Position numbers and translations under genes: made by a program
From: Flavobacterium frigoritolerans
Lineage (GTDB): Bacteria > Bacteroidota > Bacteroidia > Flavobacteriales > Flavobacteriaceae
Assembly (NCBI RefSeq): GCF_025847275.1
Contig: NZ_JAOZEV010000004.1
Span: forward strand, 1-64,000
Length of the DNA stretch: 64,000 nt
Reading direction: 5' to 3'
In this document: piece after piece, positions 17,747-25,397 of the stretch
Layout of the letters: each line of letters opens with the position of its first letter
Numbering within the stretch: position 1 is the stretch's first letter
The notes under the pieces: model-generated
Told to the model about the DNA's origin: nothing
Seen by the model: only the letters and a program-made list of their open reading frames with translations
The model's database searches: none

Positions 17747-18511
17747 ATGAAAATTATTTCTTATAACGTAAACGGAATTCGTGCTGCAATTTCAAAAGGA
17801 TTTATCGATTGGTTGCAACATGCAAACCCGGATGTTATTTGTCTTCAGGAGATTAAAGCCACAGAAGAACAAATTCCTGTAGACGATATTACCAATGCAG
17901 GTTACCCATATCAGTATTACTATCCAGCTACAAAAAAGGGATATAGCGGTGTAGCTATTCTTTCAAAAATAAAACCAAATAACGTAGTGTACGGAACTGG
18001 AATTCAGCACATGGATTATGAAGGAAGAAACCTTCGGGTAGATTTTGATAGTTGCTCAGTAATGAGTTTATATCTTCCATCGGGAACAAATATCCAGCGA
18101 TTAGACCATAAATTTATGTTCATGGATGACTTTCAGAGTTATATCAATGAGCTTAGAAAAATAATACCCAATCTTATCATTTGTGGAGACTATAATATTT
18201 GTCACGAAGCAATAGATATTCATGATCCGGTTCGTAATAAAACCGTTTCAGGATTTTTGCCAGCTGAACGAGCTTGGTTAGATGGTTTCATGAAAACAGG
18301 ATTTATAGATAGTTTCCGCCATTTTAACAAAGAACCTCATAATTATTCTTGGTGGAGTTACCGCGCAGGAGCAAGAGGAAACAACAAAGGATGGAGAATC
18401 GATTATAATTTAGTTAGCGACACTTTACAGCACAAACTAAAACGAGCTGTTATATTACCAGATGCAGTACATTCAGATCATTGTCCGGTTTTAGTCGAAA
18501 TTGAAGATTAA
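17747..18511 (+). CDS. xth: Exodeoxyribonuclease III
   Basis: A 254-residue AP endonuclease of the ExoIII/Xth family, acting in base-excision repair. It begins MKIISYNVNGIRAAISKGF with the metal-side Asn, followed by the catalytic Glu in CLQEIKATEEQ near residue 36. Then come GDYNICHEAIDIHDP near residue 146 (Asp and Asn of the active site), GWRIDYNLVS and the terminal His in HSDHCPVLVEI. Length is normal and no extra domain is present. Transcribed divergently from olsF. Confidence 0.95.
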   Translation: MKIISYNVNGIRAAISKGFIDWLQHANPDVICLQEIKATEEQIPVDDITNAGYPYQYYYPATKKGYSGVAILSKIKPNNVVYGTGIQHMDYEGRNLRVDFDSCSVMSLYLPSGTNIQRLDHKFMFMDDFQSYINELRKIIPNLIICGDYNICHEAIDIHDPVRNKTVSGFLPAERAWLDGFMKTGFIDSFRHFNKEPHNYSWWSYRAGARGNNKGWRIDYNLVSDTLQHKLKRAVILPDAVHSDHCPVLVEIED

Positions 18512-18650
18512 TGGTACCATTATTGTTAGCTACATCCAGATTTTAAGCTTATATTGCCATTTTAATAAGATTTACTTTGCTTATGCACTGCTTTGTACTG
18601 ATAATTAGAAAAGAATAAGAATATCTCAAATAATAAACACCACAATTAAA

Positions 18651-19592
18651 ATGATTAAAAAAGTCTCAATCGGATTATTGATATTAGCGCTTACAACATC
18701 GTGTGTATCCAAAAAAATATACAATGACTTAGAAACTAAATTTACCGATTTAAAAAAAGAAAACCGTTCGATCTCTGATGAAAATGCCGAATTGCTTAAA
18801 GCAAAAAATCAATTGGAGTTAGATCGCGATGGATTAAATAAAAGCCTTAGTGCAACCAAAGCAGAGCTAGAAAAGCAAAAAGCCGATTATGCTGCTGCAC
18901 AAAACAAACTAAAAGTTTTACAAGACTCCTATAATGCACTAGAGAAAAATAGTGACGAAGCCTTAAAAAACAACATGAATAAAAATCGTGAGTTACTAGA
19001 GCAGTTAGAGGCAAAAGGAAAAGCATTAGCTGCTGAACAAGCACGTTTAGATAAAACAGCTAAACGATTAGATGAACTTGAGGCTATGATAGCTGCTAAA
19101 GAAGCTGCTATGAAAAAGCTAAAAGAAACGCTTTCGAAAGCACTGAACGGTTTTGAAGGAAAGGGATTAACTGTAGAGCAAAAGAATGGGAAAGTATATG
19201 TTTCAATGGAAAACAAATTACTTTTTAATTCAGGAAGCTGGTCTGTAGGTACCGAAGGTAAAAAAGCGGTAGTAGAATTAGGAAAAGTATTAGGAGATAA
19301 TCCAGATCTTTCGGTACTTATCGAAGGGCATACAGATGATGATCCATATATAGGTTCAGGAGTAATTACAAACAACTGGGATTTATCTACCAAAAGAGCA
19401 ACAGCAATTGTAGCTATTTTGAGTGAGAATAGTAAGATCAACAAACAAAAACTAACGGCAGCAGGTCGTGGAGAATTCTCTCCATTGGCAAGCAATGCAA
19501 CTCCTGAAGGTAAAGCTAAAAACCGTAGAATCGAAATCATTTTAACGCCAAGATTAGATGAAATCGCAGATATGTTGAATAGCATTAATTAA
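18651..19592 (+). CDS. OmpA-family lipoprotein with coiled coil
   Basis: A 313-residue envelope protein. A lipoprotein signal (LILALTTSCVSKK, Cys near residue 18) is followed by a long coiled coil, ~residues 25-165, rich in Lys, Glu, Leu and Ala. The OmpA/MotB-type peptidoglycan-binding domain (~175-300) has LFNSGSWSVG, SVLIEGHTDDDPY, WDLSTKRATAIVAIL and GRGEFSPLASNATPEGKAKN, then RRIEIILTP. It probably tethers the outer membrane to the cell wall. Single gene with a terminator at 19631. Confidence 0.92.
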   Translation: MIKKVSIGLLILALTTSCVSKKIYNDLETKFTDLKKENRSISDENAELLKAKNQLELDRDGLNKSLSATKAELEKQKADYAAAQNKLKVLQDSYNALEKNSDEALKNNMNKNRELLEQLEAKGKALAAEQARLDKTAKRLDELEAMIAAKEAAMKKLKETLSKALNGFEGKGLTVEQKNGKVYVSMENKLLFNSGSWSVGTEGKKAVVELGKVLGDNPDLSVLIEGHTDDDPYIGSGVITNNWDLSTKRATAIVAILSENSKINKQKLTAAGRGEFSPLASNATPEGKAKNRRIEIILTPRLDEIADMLNSIN

Positions 19593-19630
19593 GTTGCTAA
19601 GGAACTGAGGTTCTATGGTACAAAGAGACA

Positions 19631-19664
19631 AAGGTTCAGAGTTTATACTCTGGACCTTTTTTGT
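19631..19664 (+). terminator. Terminator after the OmpA-family gene
   Basis: AGGTTCAGAGT pairs with ACTCTGGACCT (one G-U) around a TTAT loop, followed by TTTTTTG. Confidence 0.8.
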
Positions 19665-19830
19665 TTTCTGGCTTTTCTGCAAGTTCTTTTTCTGACCTTG
19701 TAGGTATTAAGTTTATACTTGCGATTATGAAACTTGATTTTGTTTTATAGCATATTTACTCCATTTTATCTTCAAAGGATAAAATTAACTGGAAGAGTTG
19801 CACAGAGATTCGCAAAGTTTTTGCTCAATT

Positions 19831-19921
19831 TTGTCATTTCGAAGAATGAGAAATCTCCGTAAGAAATTCCATAATCTTTGTTGAGCTACTAACTAAGATT
19901 TCTCCTGCCTCGAAATGACAA
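19831..19921. repeat. Palindromic intergenic element with 26-bp arms
   Basis: Arms at 19831-19856 and 19896-19921 match at 23 of 26 positions when one is reversed (shared TTGTCATTTCGA and GAGAAATCT). The 39-bp centre starts CCGTAAGAAATTCC. It is a MITE-like palindrome, of a kind I recall as frequent between flavobacterial genes. The rest of the 560-bp gap (19593-20152) holds only eroded AAGTTTTTGC/ACCTTTG-type words and no gene. Confidence 0.6.
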
Positions 19922-20152
19922 TTTTATGATAATTCGGATATGGTTTAAACAGATTTCAAAAATCTATTTAATCATTGTAATCTGTGGAAAGAAACAAAAC
20001 AAGCTTTCTTCCAAACAAGGCTATAACATAAAAAGCTTTAGAGTTTTTTAACTTTGAACCTTTTTCTTTTGAAAATTTGCTTTGTACCTTTGAAGCTTAT
20101 TCGTAAAAACTTAGAATCTTAGCAACTCAGTATCTTAGAACCTTAAAGAAAA

Positions 20153-21190
20153 ATGAAATACACTACAATTCCCAATACCGATATTAAAGTAAGTAAAATA
20201 AACCTTGGTACGATGACTTTTGGTCAACAAAACACCGAAGCCGAAGGACATGCTCAAATGGATTACGCGCTAGAACATGGCGTTAATTTTTTTGATACTG
20301 CTGAGATGTATTCTATTCCTGCAAGTAAAGAAACTTACGGAAGCACAGAGAAAATTATAGGAACTTGGTTTAAAAAATCAGGAAAAAGAGAAGACGTTGT
20401 TTTAGCAACTAAAATCGCTGGACCAAATGATAACTTTGGTTATATGCGCGAGAAAATAGATTTCTCACCAGCAAGTTTAAAATATGCTTTAGACAATAGT
20501 CTGCAAAGATTACAAACAGATTATGTAGATATATATCAGTTGCATTGGCCAGAGCGTAAAACAAATTGTTTTGGACAACGTGGTCTTAAAATTCAAGACG
20601 ATGCTTGGGAAGATAATATCCACGAAGTTTTACAAACGATGGAAGGTTTTATAAAAGAAGGGAAGATTAAACACGTTGGACTTTCTAATGAAAACCCTTG
20701 GGGAATTATGCGTTTTCTAGAAGAGAACAAATACAATAATTTGCCTCGTATTAAAACAATCCAGAATCCATATTCATTATTAAATCGTCTTTTTGAGAAT
20801 GCTTCTGTTGAGGTTTGTATGCGCGAAAATGTTGGTTTATTAGCGTATTCGCCAATGGCATTTGGGGTACTATCAGGTAAATTTTTATCTGGAGAAAAAC
20901 ATCCAAACTCAAGACTTAATTTGTTTCCACAATATACGAGATATAGCAGCGAACAAAGTACCAAAGCTGCGCGTATGTATCAGGAAATCGCTAATAAACA
21001 CAGTTTGAATTTTGCTCAAATGTCTTTAGCTTTTGTTAATCAGCAACCATTTGTAACGAGTACTATTATCGGAGCAACTACAATGGAACAATTAAAAGAA
21101 AATATAGATTCTATTAATCTTACATTATCAGACGAAGTTATTGCCGAAATCAATGCAGTTCACGCTATAATCCCTGATCCAGCACCGTAG
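20153..21190 (+). CDS. Aldo/keto reductase
   Basis: A 345-residue NAD(P)H-dependent oxidoreductase with a TIM-barrel fold, of the Tas-like branch. Visible motifs: LGTMTFGQQNTEAEGHAQMD at the start, the catalytic NFFDTAEMYS (Asp and Tyr, near residues 45-54), TKIAG with the catalytic Lys near residue 85, and YQLHWPERKTN with the active-site His near residue 129. IGATTMEQLKENI near the end is the cofactor-binding loop. The substrate is not evident. No signal peptide, so cytoplasmic. Stands alone between two long repeat-rich gaps. Confidence 0.9.
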   Translation: MKYTTIPNTDIKVSKINLGTMTFGQQNTEAEGHAQMDYALEHGVNFFDTAEMYSIPASKETYGSTEKIIGTWFKKSGKREDVVLATKIAGPNDNFGYMREKIDFSPASLKYALDNSLQRLQTDYVDIYQLHWPERKTNCFGQRGLKIQDDAWEDNIHEVLQTMEGFIKEGKIKHVGLSNENPWGIMRFLEENKYNNLPRIKTIQNPYSLLNRLFENASVEVCMRENVGLLAYSPMAFGVLSGKFLSGEKHPNSRLNLFPQYTRYSSEQSTKAARMYQEIANKHSLNFAQMSLAFVNQQPFVTSTIIGATTMEQLKENIDSINLTLSDEVIAEINAVHAIIPDPAP

Positions 21191-21237
21191 TTAAGTTTTT
21201 AGTTTCAGTCTCGGTTTTCAGCTCCAGTAGCTATTAT

Positions 21238-21340
21238 CTTTGTGAGCTTTGCGTAACTCTTTGCGAGCTTTGCGGTTAATTTATCTGCCACAGATTAAAA
21301 AGATTAAAAGGATTTTTTAATCCGCGTTATCCGCGTTCCA
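21238..21340. repeat. Eroded TTTGCG-rich intergenic repeat
   Basis: Words such as GAGCTTTGCGTAACTC and TTTGCGAGCTTTGCGG, then GCCACAGATTAAAAAG and TAATCCGCGTTATCCGCG, match the type of block seen near 5087-5126. No coding potential. Confidence 0.4.
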
Positions 21341-21373
21341 TATTAAAGCATCACAAAACGAGATGATAAAATA

Positions 21374-21413
21374 AAAATCCCGATACACGTTAAACATGTA
21401 TCGGGATTTATTT
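21374..21413. terminator. Bidirectional terminator
   Basis: AAATCCCGATACA pairs with TGTATCGGGATTT around CGTTAAACA, with flanking A and T runs, between the convergent aldo/keto reductase and DUF4139 genes. Confidence 0.85.
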
Positions 21414-21424
21414 TTAAAAGGTTT

Positions 21425-23065
21425 TTATAAATTCAATATCTGATCTTTAGGATATCTTACTTTATAGCTAATTCTGAATTTCTTGATTTCATTAGGCTTC
21501 ATTTGCAATTGCCAAGTCAAGATTCCAGTTTCAGAATTTACTTTTGCGCTATCACTTTGTAATAACTCAACTTCGATTTCTTTATTGGTACTCAAAGGAT
21601 ATTGATCTTTTAATAAAAGTTCAACAGCTTCTTTTTTGTTGTTTCTTACAGTGATATCATAGGTAAAAGTTTGTTCTTTTTTAGTCGATAAAAACTTAGT
21701 TCCCGATTTGTCGGCTACTTTTTCACGTTTTATAGATACTTTCTTATCACGCCCCATACTCAAGTTTAGTGTATCGCTAGTTTGGTTTGGCTCGATAAAT
21801 GTTTTACCTACATACATTCCTTCAAAGATGATATTGGCTTCACCTCTCAATAAATTGTATTTGCTATAATCTGCAATTTCAGCAAGAAGGAAAGCTTCGT
21901 TTTCTACTCTTGGTGCAGCATAATATTTATACGATGCAGGCAATTTTATTTCTTTTAGAGAAACACTATGTACTTTTCCGTTAGATAAAATATCATAAGG
22001 AATATCAATATCAAAAGATACATTAAGTTGGTTTTCTTCTACTGTTGTGTAATTAGAAACAGATGATTTTACCATTTTTTTTGTTACTGGAGCTGTGACA
22101 ACTACTTCTCGTAATGTATTATCCTCAGCAACTCTTCCCTGTAACTGATTCATTTTATTTTTTTGAGGAGCATAACCCATTTGAACAATTTCATTATTGT
22201 TTCTCAAAAACCATGAACTTAATATTGGCGCTTGATTGTTTTGGTTAGGATAACCGCTTGATAAAGTAAGCTTTACTTTTTTCCAATCGATCCCCGTGTT
22301 TTGGATTACCTGAGCTTTGTACATCATATTAATAGGTGAGGTAACACTTTCGGCACGTAGGTCATAAAAAGGAGTCCAGGTAGCATTATTTGTTAAGTAC
22401 GAAATATCCAATGGCACAGCCCCAGCAACTTCATTCATAACCTGAACGATTAGTTTTCCAGATGAGGTTTTCTCTTCTTTACTCGTGTCAACTTCAAGTT
22501 TGTTATTTAGTTTTTGAAGCGTTTCATTAAGCTTTTGTTGTTTCTCTGAAAGCGTATTAATAGTATTGGCAATTTCTAGTTGTTTGTTTTTATAATAGTC
22601 CACCATCTTCATTAATTCAGTTACATTTAAACCTGAATTCACTCCCGAAATTTGTTGGTTTTTATCTAAAAGCTGAATCGTTTTTGTTTCAGAATTTATC
22701 GTGTTATTAACTTTCTGAAGTTCTTTCTGAACCAAAACAATACTATCTCTTACTCTTTTTAATGCTGGAGATTTAGTATCAACTTCATATTCTGAGATAT
22801 AATTATTGGTAAACTGAACTGAAAGAACGGTTACTGTTGAGGGAGTTCCTATTTGTATTGAACTTTCGTTTAGGTCCACAGCTACATTTTTTATTACAAT
22901 TTCGCTTGTTCCTAGAGGTAGGTTCGCGTTTGCAGTTTGTGAAATTTCGGCAGCATTAAAATATACTGTTGCGGCTTTTACTTTTGCTGTTGTAAAGATT
23001 GGTTTCTGCGCAAACGCAATTGTGCCAATCAATAATAAAACGGAGGTTATTATTTTTTTTATCAT
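21425..23065 (-). CDS. DUF4139/DUF4140 (MuiA-like) exported protein
   Basis: A 546-residue protein with a Sec signal (MIKKIITSVLLLIGTIAFAQK). The N-terminal DUF4140 domain (~25-125) carries VKAATVYFNAAEISQTANAN. A coiled coil follows at ~100-215. The C-terminal DUF4139 domain (~225-540) opens with LDISYLTNNATWTPFYDLRA and contains TLSSGYPNQNNQAPILSSWF; its last strands are LKDQYPLSTNKEIEVELLQ. This architecture is annotated as mucoidy-inhibitor MuiA-like; the function in Bacteroidetes is unknown, probably in the periplasm or envelope. Last gene of a three-gene minus-strand cluster with a vWA protein and an L,D-transpeptidase. Confidence 0.85.
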   Translation of the reverse strand: MIKKIITSVLLLIGTIAFAQKPIFTTAKVKAATVYFNAAEISQTANANLPLGTSEIVIKNVAVDLNESSIQIGTPSTVTVLSVQFTNNYISEYEVDTKSPALKRVRDSIVLVQKELQKVNNTINSETKTIQLLDKNQQISGVNSGLNVTELMKMVDYYKNKQLEIANTINTLSEKQQKLNETLQKLNNKLEVDTSKEEKTSSGKLIVQVMNEVAGAVPLDISYLTNNATWTPFYDLRAESVTSPINMMYKAQVIQNTGIDWKKVKLTLSSGYPNQNNQAPILSSWFLRNNNEIVQMGYAPQKNKMNQLQGRVAEDNTLREVVVTAPVTKKMVKSSVSNYTTVEENQLNVSFDIDIPYDILSNGKVHSVSLKEIKLPASYKYYAAPRVENEAFLLAEIADYSKYNLLRGEANIIFEGMYVGKTFIEPNQTSDTLNLSMGRDKKVSIKREKVADKSGTKFLSTKKEQTFTYDITVRNNKKEAVELLLKDQYPLSTNKEIEVELLQSDSAKVNSETGILTWQLQMKPNEIKKFRISYKVRYPKDQILNL

Positions 23066-23134
23066 GGGATTATAATTTTAAAATATTTATTTAGTCTAAT
23101 ATAGATTACAAATAACGAAAATTTGAATGGGTTT

Positions 23135-23749
23135 TTAGTGATAGATAACAAGAATGATTTTCTTTTTAGAGTTGTCAATTATTTTTTCAATTACACCATA
23201 AAATTTTTCATTAACCATTGGGCAACCTTGACTGTTGCAAATAGGATTTTTTTGTTCTTCAAATGGGACGTCCCAATATTTATGTAAAACGATATTTCGA
23301 TCAAAGGCATTACTATTAGATTTGTCTAAGCCATATAATTTGTAAGCTTTACCAAACGTACCATTATAAGAATTACCAATTGCATATTTCCCTAATGAGG
23401 TGCTATAGGAATTTTTTATATTACTAAACTTTAGCTTTCCTGGAATTCCAGTTTCCGAACCCGAACCATGACCTACTAAACCCTGATCAAGCAGCTTGTT
23501 ATTTTTTAAATCATATATAAAAAAACGATTTTTGCAAGATGCAATTCTCATATCGATAAAAAAACCAACTTCAGTATTGTATTTAGAAGATGTATTTACA
23601 AACTTTTTAATCTCGTTTATCTGGCTTGCTAGTTTTTCTTTTGAAGAAAGTTTTGAATTGGGTAATTGTAGGTTCTCTTCTTTATGTATGCATTTAAAAC
23701 TAACACAAAATACTCCTATAAAAATTAAAAAGAGGGCGCTCTTTTTCAT
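23135..23749 (-). CDS. L,D-transpeptidase catalytic domain (YkuD_2 type) protein
   Basis: A 204-residue exported protein. A hydrophobic signal segment (MKKSALFLIFIGVFCVSF) leads into a domain with VGFFIDMRIAS, GLVGHGSGSETGIPGKL, SLGKYAIGNSYNGTFGKAY, VLHKYWDVP (His near 156) and the catalytic SQGCPMV (Cys near 176). This is the murein L,D-transpeptidase / YkuD_2 pattern; such enzymes remodel or anchor to peptidoglycan in the periplasm. ATG 23749 is preferred over the in-frame GTG at 23773, because it sits directly at the signal peptide. Follows the vWA gene by 31 bp. Confidence 0.85.
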   Translation of the reverse strand: MKKSALFLIFIGVFCVSFKCIHKEENLQLPNSKLSSKEKLASQINEIKKFVNTSSKYNTEVGFFIDMRIASCKNRFFIYDLKNNKLLDQGLVGHGSGSETGIPGKLKFSNIKNSYSTSLGKYAIGNSYNGTFGKAYKLYGLDKSNSNAFDRNIVLHKYWDVPFEEQKNPICNSQGCPMVNEKFYGVIEKIIDNSKKKIILVIYH

Positions 23750-23780
23750 GTTCTTAACTAATTTATTTTTCACACTTTAT

Positions 23781-24941
23781 TTATTTTTCAACAGTATATC
23801 CTTTAACTTTTGCAAAAGCAACAATCGATGTATTAATGGCATTACCCAAATCATCTTGTTTCTTTGTTTTTTTCGCTTCAGTATCTATATATTCTTGACG
23901 TTTTTTGGCAAGTTCGCCAATTTCCTTTTGAATATTTTCTCTTTCTTTGGTTTTTTGTGCAACAATTACCTTTAATTCAGCAGTAGATTTATTACGGAGT
24001 TCAGCAGGTAATTCTTCTTTTTTAATTTTTGAAATAGCAGTAGCATCATCTTTTACTTTATCGACCAAGTCCCAACTATCGTTTTTATAAACAGCTTTGG
24101 ATTTACTTACAGCACGTTCGGCATAATTTGATGCAGAAACTTTCTGAGCGTTTTTATCTTGCATTTCCTGATTCATTTTTTTCTCAGAGCCTTTTGAACC
24201 ATAACCAATGTAAGTTTTATTGATTTTTTCGTTACATTTTGTAATTTCAACATCATAAGGAGTTACTATATAACGTACTGTTTGATTGGAATCGATATTA
24301 AAATATTTGCCTTTTCCGTAATCGGCACCATCTTTCCATAGTTCATTTATGCCTTGAGTTTTATCTCCGCAATAAATAGTATTTACATAAATGTCATTCT
24401 TTAAAGCATTACTAATAGCTTCTTTATAATTAATTCCACCCTGATTAAATTCTTCGTTTCCTGCAATATAAATTAGCTTCATATTGTTGTTGTCTTTTGC
24501 CCATTTTAATTGCTTGGTTGCATCTTGTATTACAGCTCCACAGTATTCGTTACCACCATTGGTACTTAGAGAAAACAGTTTTTCTGAAATCAAATCTAAA
24601 TCTGTCGAAAGTGGTGCTATTTGTCGGATATAATTCGATTGCTTAGACAAACCGTCATTACCATATTCGTATAAAGCAATTTCGATATCGGGTGTTTTTC
24701 CATCATATTTTAAAGTCGTTAAAGTGTTTACAATATTCCAAAGTCTGGATTTTGCCTGATCAATTAAACCATCCATACTACTAGAAGTATCTAATAATAA
24801 TGCAACTTGTATTTTGGTCTTTTCCGCTGTTATCGGTTTTTCAGTTTTAGTATTCTTTTTTGGATTTGCAGTAGTATAATTGCTATTTGCAAAAGAGAAT
24901 GTAGTTGCTAAAAGCGCTGAGATAAAGATTGATGTTTTCAT
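23781..24941 (-). CDS. Exported vWA domain protein
   Basis: A 386-residue protein with a Sec signal peptide (MKTSIFISALLATTFSFANS). A von Willebrand factor A domain spans ~45-230: the MIDAS metal site is LLDTSSSMDG (DxSxS) near residue 51, with LYEYGNDGLS near residue 91 and YIAGNEEFNQGG near residue 158. The C-terminal ~120 residues are Lys/Glu-rich and helical (coiled-coil-like, KTKERENIQKEIGELAKKRQ), likely for partner binding. First gene of the cluster with the L,D-transpeptidase and DUF4139 genes. A minus-strand -7 box TAAGTTTG lies at 24974-24981. Confidence 0.88.
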   Translation of the reverse strand: MKTSIFISALLATTFSFANSNYTTANPKKNTKTEKPITAEKTKIQVALLLDTSSSMDGLIDQAKSRLWNIVNTLTTLKYDGKTPDIEIALYEYGNDGLSKQSNYIRQIAPLSTDLDLISEKLFSLSTNGGNEYCGAVIQDATKQLKWAKDNNNMKLIYIAGNEEFNQGGINYKEAISNALKNDIYVNTIYCGDKTQGINELWKDGADYGKGKYFNIDSNQTVRYIVTPYDVEITKCNEKINKTYIGYGSKGSEKKMNQEMQDKNAQKVSASNYAERAVSKSKAVYKNDSWDLVDKVKDDATAISKIKKEELPAELRNKSTAELKVIVAQKTKERENIQKEIGELAKKRQEYIDTEAKKTKKQDDLGNAINTSIVAFAKVKGYTVEK

Positions 24942-24973
24942 GATTTCTTATGTTTAAGATTGTGATTATAGAC

Positions 24974-24981
24974 CAAACTTA
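24974..24981 (-). promoter_or_regulatory. Promoter -7 box of the vWA gene cluster
   Basis: Minus-strand TAAGTTTG, a perfect TAnnTTTG box, 33 bp ahead of the vWA gene start. Confidence 0.4.
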
Positions 24982-25176
24982 TAAACTTAAAGAGTTCGTT
25001 TTTTGCATAAATGGTGAAACGGTATTTTCACTTGGTGAAACGAGTTGTAGACAGAATATAAAATACTTTACTTTACAGTATTGTTTTTAAAGAGTCTAAG
25101 GCACTAAGTTTCTGAGTTACTAAGTATGTTATTTACAGCTTTCCAGTTATTTAACCTTTCTTAGGATATTGTTTTA

Positions 25177-25328
25177 AACACATAGAAACATAGACTTTAT
25201 ACTCTTAAAAAAGGCGTTTCACTTAATTTTAAATACACATAGCCTAGTTATGTGAATAGAAATGTATTTCTTTTTTGCGTTCTTTTTCACGTTCTTTTTC
25301 ACATATGAAATCTATGTTTCTATGTGTT
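25177..25328. repeat. Large inverted-repeat intergenic element
   Basis: Two perfectly complementary 18-bp arms, AACACATAGAAACATAGA at 25177-25194 and its reverse complement at 25311-25328, enclose 116 bp. Inside is a smaller palindrome, CACATA...TATGTG, at about 25232-25250, and a repeated TTCTTTTTCACG. It lies in the 456-bp gap between the divergent vWA and histidine-kinase genes. It looks like a MITE or structured element. No gene is seen in the gap. Confidence 0.6.
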
Positions 25329-25397
25329 AAATAAAAATGATATGAATTATACCAATGCTTTAACTATTAGCACATCAGAATTTTTAAAAAAAGTAAA

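Noticed and set aside
18929..19585. 218-codon minus-strand frame opposite the OmpA-family gene
   Set aside because: The plus-strand gene has clear lipoprotein, coiled-coil and OmpA motifs; the antisense frame is Ser/Phe-rich mirror sequence.
20593..20964. 123-codon minus-strand frame inside the aldo/keto reductase gene
   Set aside because: Antisense to conserved reductase motifs, with no start signal.
23496..23975. 159-codon plus-strand frame opposite the L,D-transpeptidase and vWA genes
   Set aside because: Phe/Leu/Ser-rich antisense sequence; both minus-strand genes have clear domain motifs.
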